Source: Prevotellaceae bacterium (GTDB lineage Bacteria > Bacteroidota > Bacteroidia > Bacteroidales > Muribaculaceae). Taken from it: a stretch of 64,000 nucleotides of DNA. Made by a program: the position numbers and the translations under genes. The notes beneath the pieces were generated by a model, which saw only the letters and a program-made list of their open reading frames with translations, made no database searches and had not been told where the DNA came from. The stretch covers positions 186,001 to 250,000 of the forward strand of contig JAETNS010000001.1 in NCBI GenBank assembly GCA_021772015.1, written 5' to 3'. This document shows, piece after piece, positions 63,506 to 64,000 of this stretch. Position 1 is the stretch's first letter. Each line of letters opens with the position of its first letter.

Positions 63506-63576
63506 AAAAATCTTCGGGAAGCATAAGCCTCTATCGGAATTGTATCCGGCGGCTCTTATGCTTCCCGAAGATTTTT
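63506..63576. terminator. Strong bidirectional terminator
   Basis: AAAAATCTTCGGGAAGCATAAG and CTTATGCTTCCCGAAGATTTTT make a perfect 22-pair stem with A-run and T-run built in, so it should work on both strands. It lies between the phosphorylase gene and the convergent last gene. Confidence 0.95.
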
Positions 63577-63597
63577 ATTCTCTGCTGTATTGGAATG

Positions 63598-63984
63598 TCA
63601 TTCAGACATGAGGTCGTTCACACAGCGGGCGATGATATCTTCGGAGATCCCTTCATTACGCAGGTTGGCGGCAATACGTTGGCGGTCGGCACCGCGTCGG
63701 GCGTTCATCAGATCCTCGACATGATCGCGGAAGTCGCTCTCTACGCGCTCCCGGCAGGCAGCCTCGTAATTACGTCGGTAGGTCTCCGCCTCCTCGCCGT
63801 TATTTCCCGGACTAAGGCGGGAATTCTCCTCCGCTCCGAACATCATGGAGGAGATGCTTCTGATCGCGTTCATGACGCGGCGTTTGCCAGCCATTGTGTT
63901 TATGTCTATCCCGGCGAAGGTAGAGCGGTCTTTGTGCAGCACCAGATAGTATATTCCGGCCACTATGAGCGCGGTTATCGCCAT
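63598..63984 (-). CDS. Membrane-anchored protein, possibly cut by the window edge
   Basis: At least 128 residues from the ATG at 63984; a GTG precedes it and the reading frame stays open to the end of the window (…ERFDV), so the true start may lie outside. One N-terminal membrane helix (MAITALIVAGIYYLVLH) is followed by a charged helical region (about 70 to 128) with YRRNYEAACRERVESDFRDHVEDLMNARRGADRQRI. It ends with a helical EGISEDIIARCVNDL, vaguely like a RecX-type repeat, which I do not trust. No function assigned. Confidence 0.65.
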   Translation of the reverse strand: MAITALIVAGIYYLVLHKDRSTFAGIDINTMAGKRRVMNAIRSISSMMFGAEENSRLSPGNNGEEAETYRRNYEAACRERVESDFRDHVEDLMNARRGADRQRIAANLRNEGISEDIIARCVNDLMSE

Positions 63985-64000
63985 CACGTCAAACCGTTCG

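Overview
The window looks like the chromosome of a Bacteroidales bacterium, most likely a gut Muribaculaceae-type organism. The supports are the Bacteroidetes-type promoter pair (TTTG, about 19 bases, TAnnTTTG) in front of many genes, no obvious Shine-Dalgarno sites, Bacteroidales-specific families (Rpb6-type omega, histone H1-like peptide, PIF1-HTH_40 helicase, CarboxypepD_reg/OMP_b-brl barrel proteins, bacterial serine palmitoyltransferase), and moderate GC. The genus is inferred from gene content and protein style only.

Layout. 0-5 kb: a membrane protein, RluA-type pseudouridine synthase and PASTA protein (minus), divergent from bamD, omega and rpsO (plus). 5-8 kb: an unknown protein with a FecCD permease and its ATPase. 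8-9 kb: a membrane protein with a winged-helix regulator. 9.2-10.7 kb: a three-gene hipB-hipS-hipT toxin-antitoxin module between two 37-base palindromic repeats that differ at two positions. 10.9-13.3 kb: gamma carbonic anhydrase-like protein and Xaa-Pro aminopeptidase. 13.5-27.5 kb: tRNA-Thr/Tyr/Gly/Thr, tuf, tRNA-Trp, secE, nusG, rplKAJL, rpoB, rpoC. 27.6-27.93 kb: a well-supported candidate structured RNA with its own promoter and terminator. 28-30.4 kb: three exported proteins of unknown role.

30.4-39.9 kb is the most novel part: an apparent RiPP (ribosomally made, modified peptide) locus. It has an outer-membrane barrel protein, two related small Cys-rich precursor peptides, a radical SAM/SPASM maturase, a second outer-membrane barrel paralogue, and an ABC exporter with an N-terminal C39 leader peptidase. 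The barrel-1 gene and the precursor operon start with homologous promoter-plus-leader segments, so they are probably co-regulated. Hairpins sit between the precursor and maturase genes and between the maturase and barrel-2 genes. The expected order of events is precursor synthesis, radical SAM cross-linking at Cys, leader removal and inner-membrane export by the C39 transporter, with the barrels handling passage or recapture at the outer membrane.

40-64 kb: glyS, lemA, an FKBP lipoprotein, crcB, a secreted GH13 amylase, a 28-bp inverted repeat, PIF1-like helicase, DUF1349 protein, LuxR-type regulator, a histone H1-like small gene absent from the ORF track, threonine dehydratase, an NfnAB-type oxidoreductase pair, tRNA-Leu, serine palmitoyltransferase (sphingolipid synthesis), a large multimodular amylase, an M3 peptidase, a thioesterase, dprA, a nucleoside phosphorylase, and a protein cut by or close to the window edge. 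No CRISPR array, rRNA, transposase or phage gene was seen.
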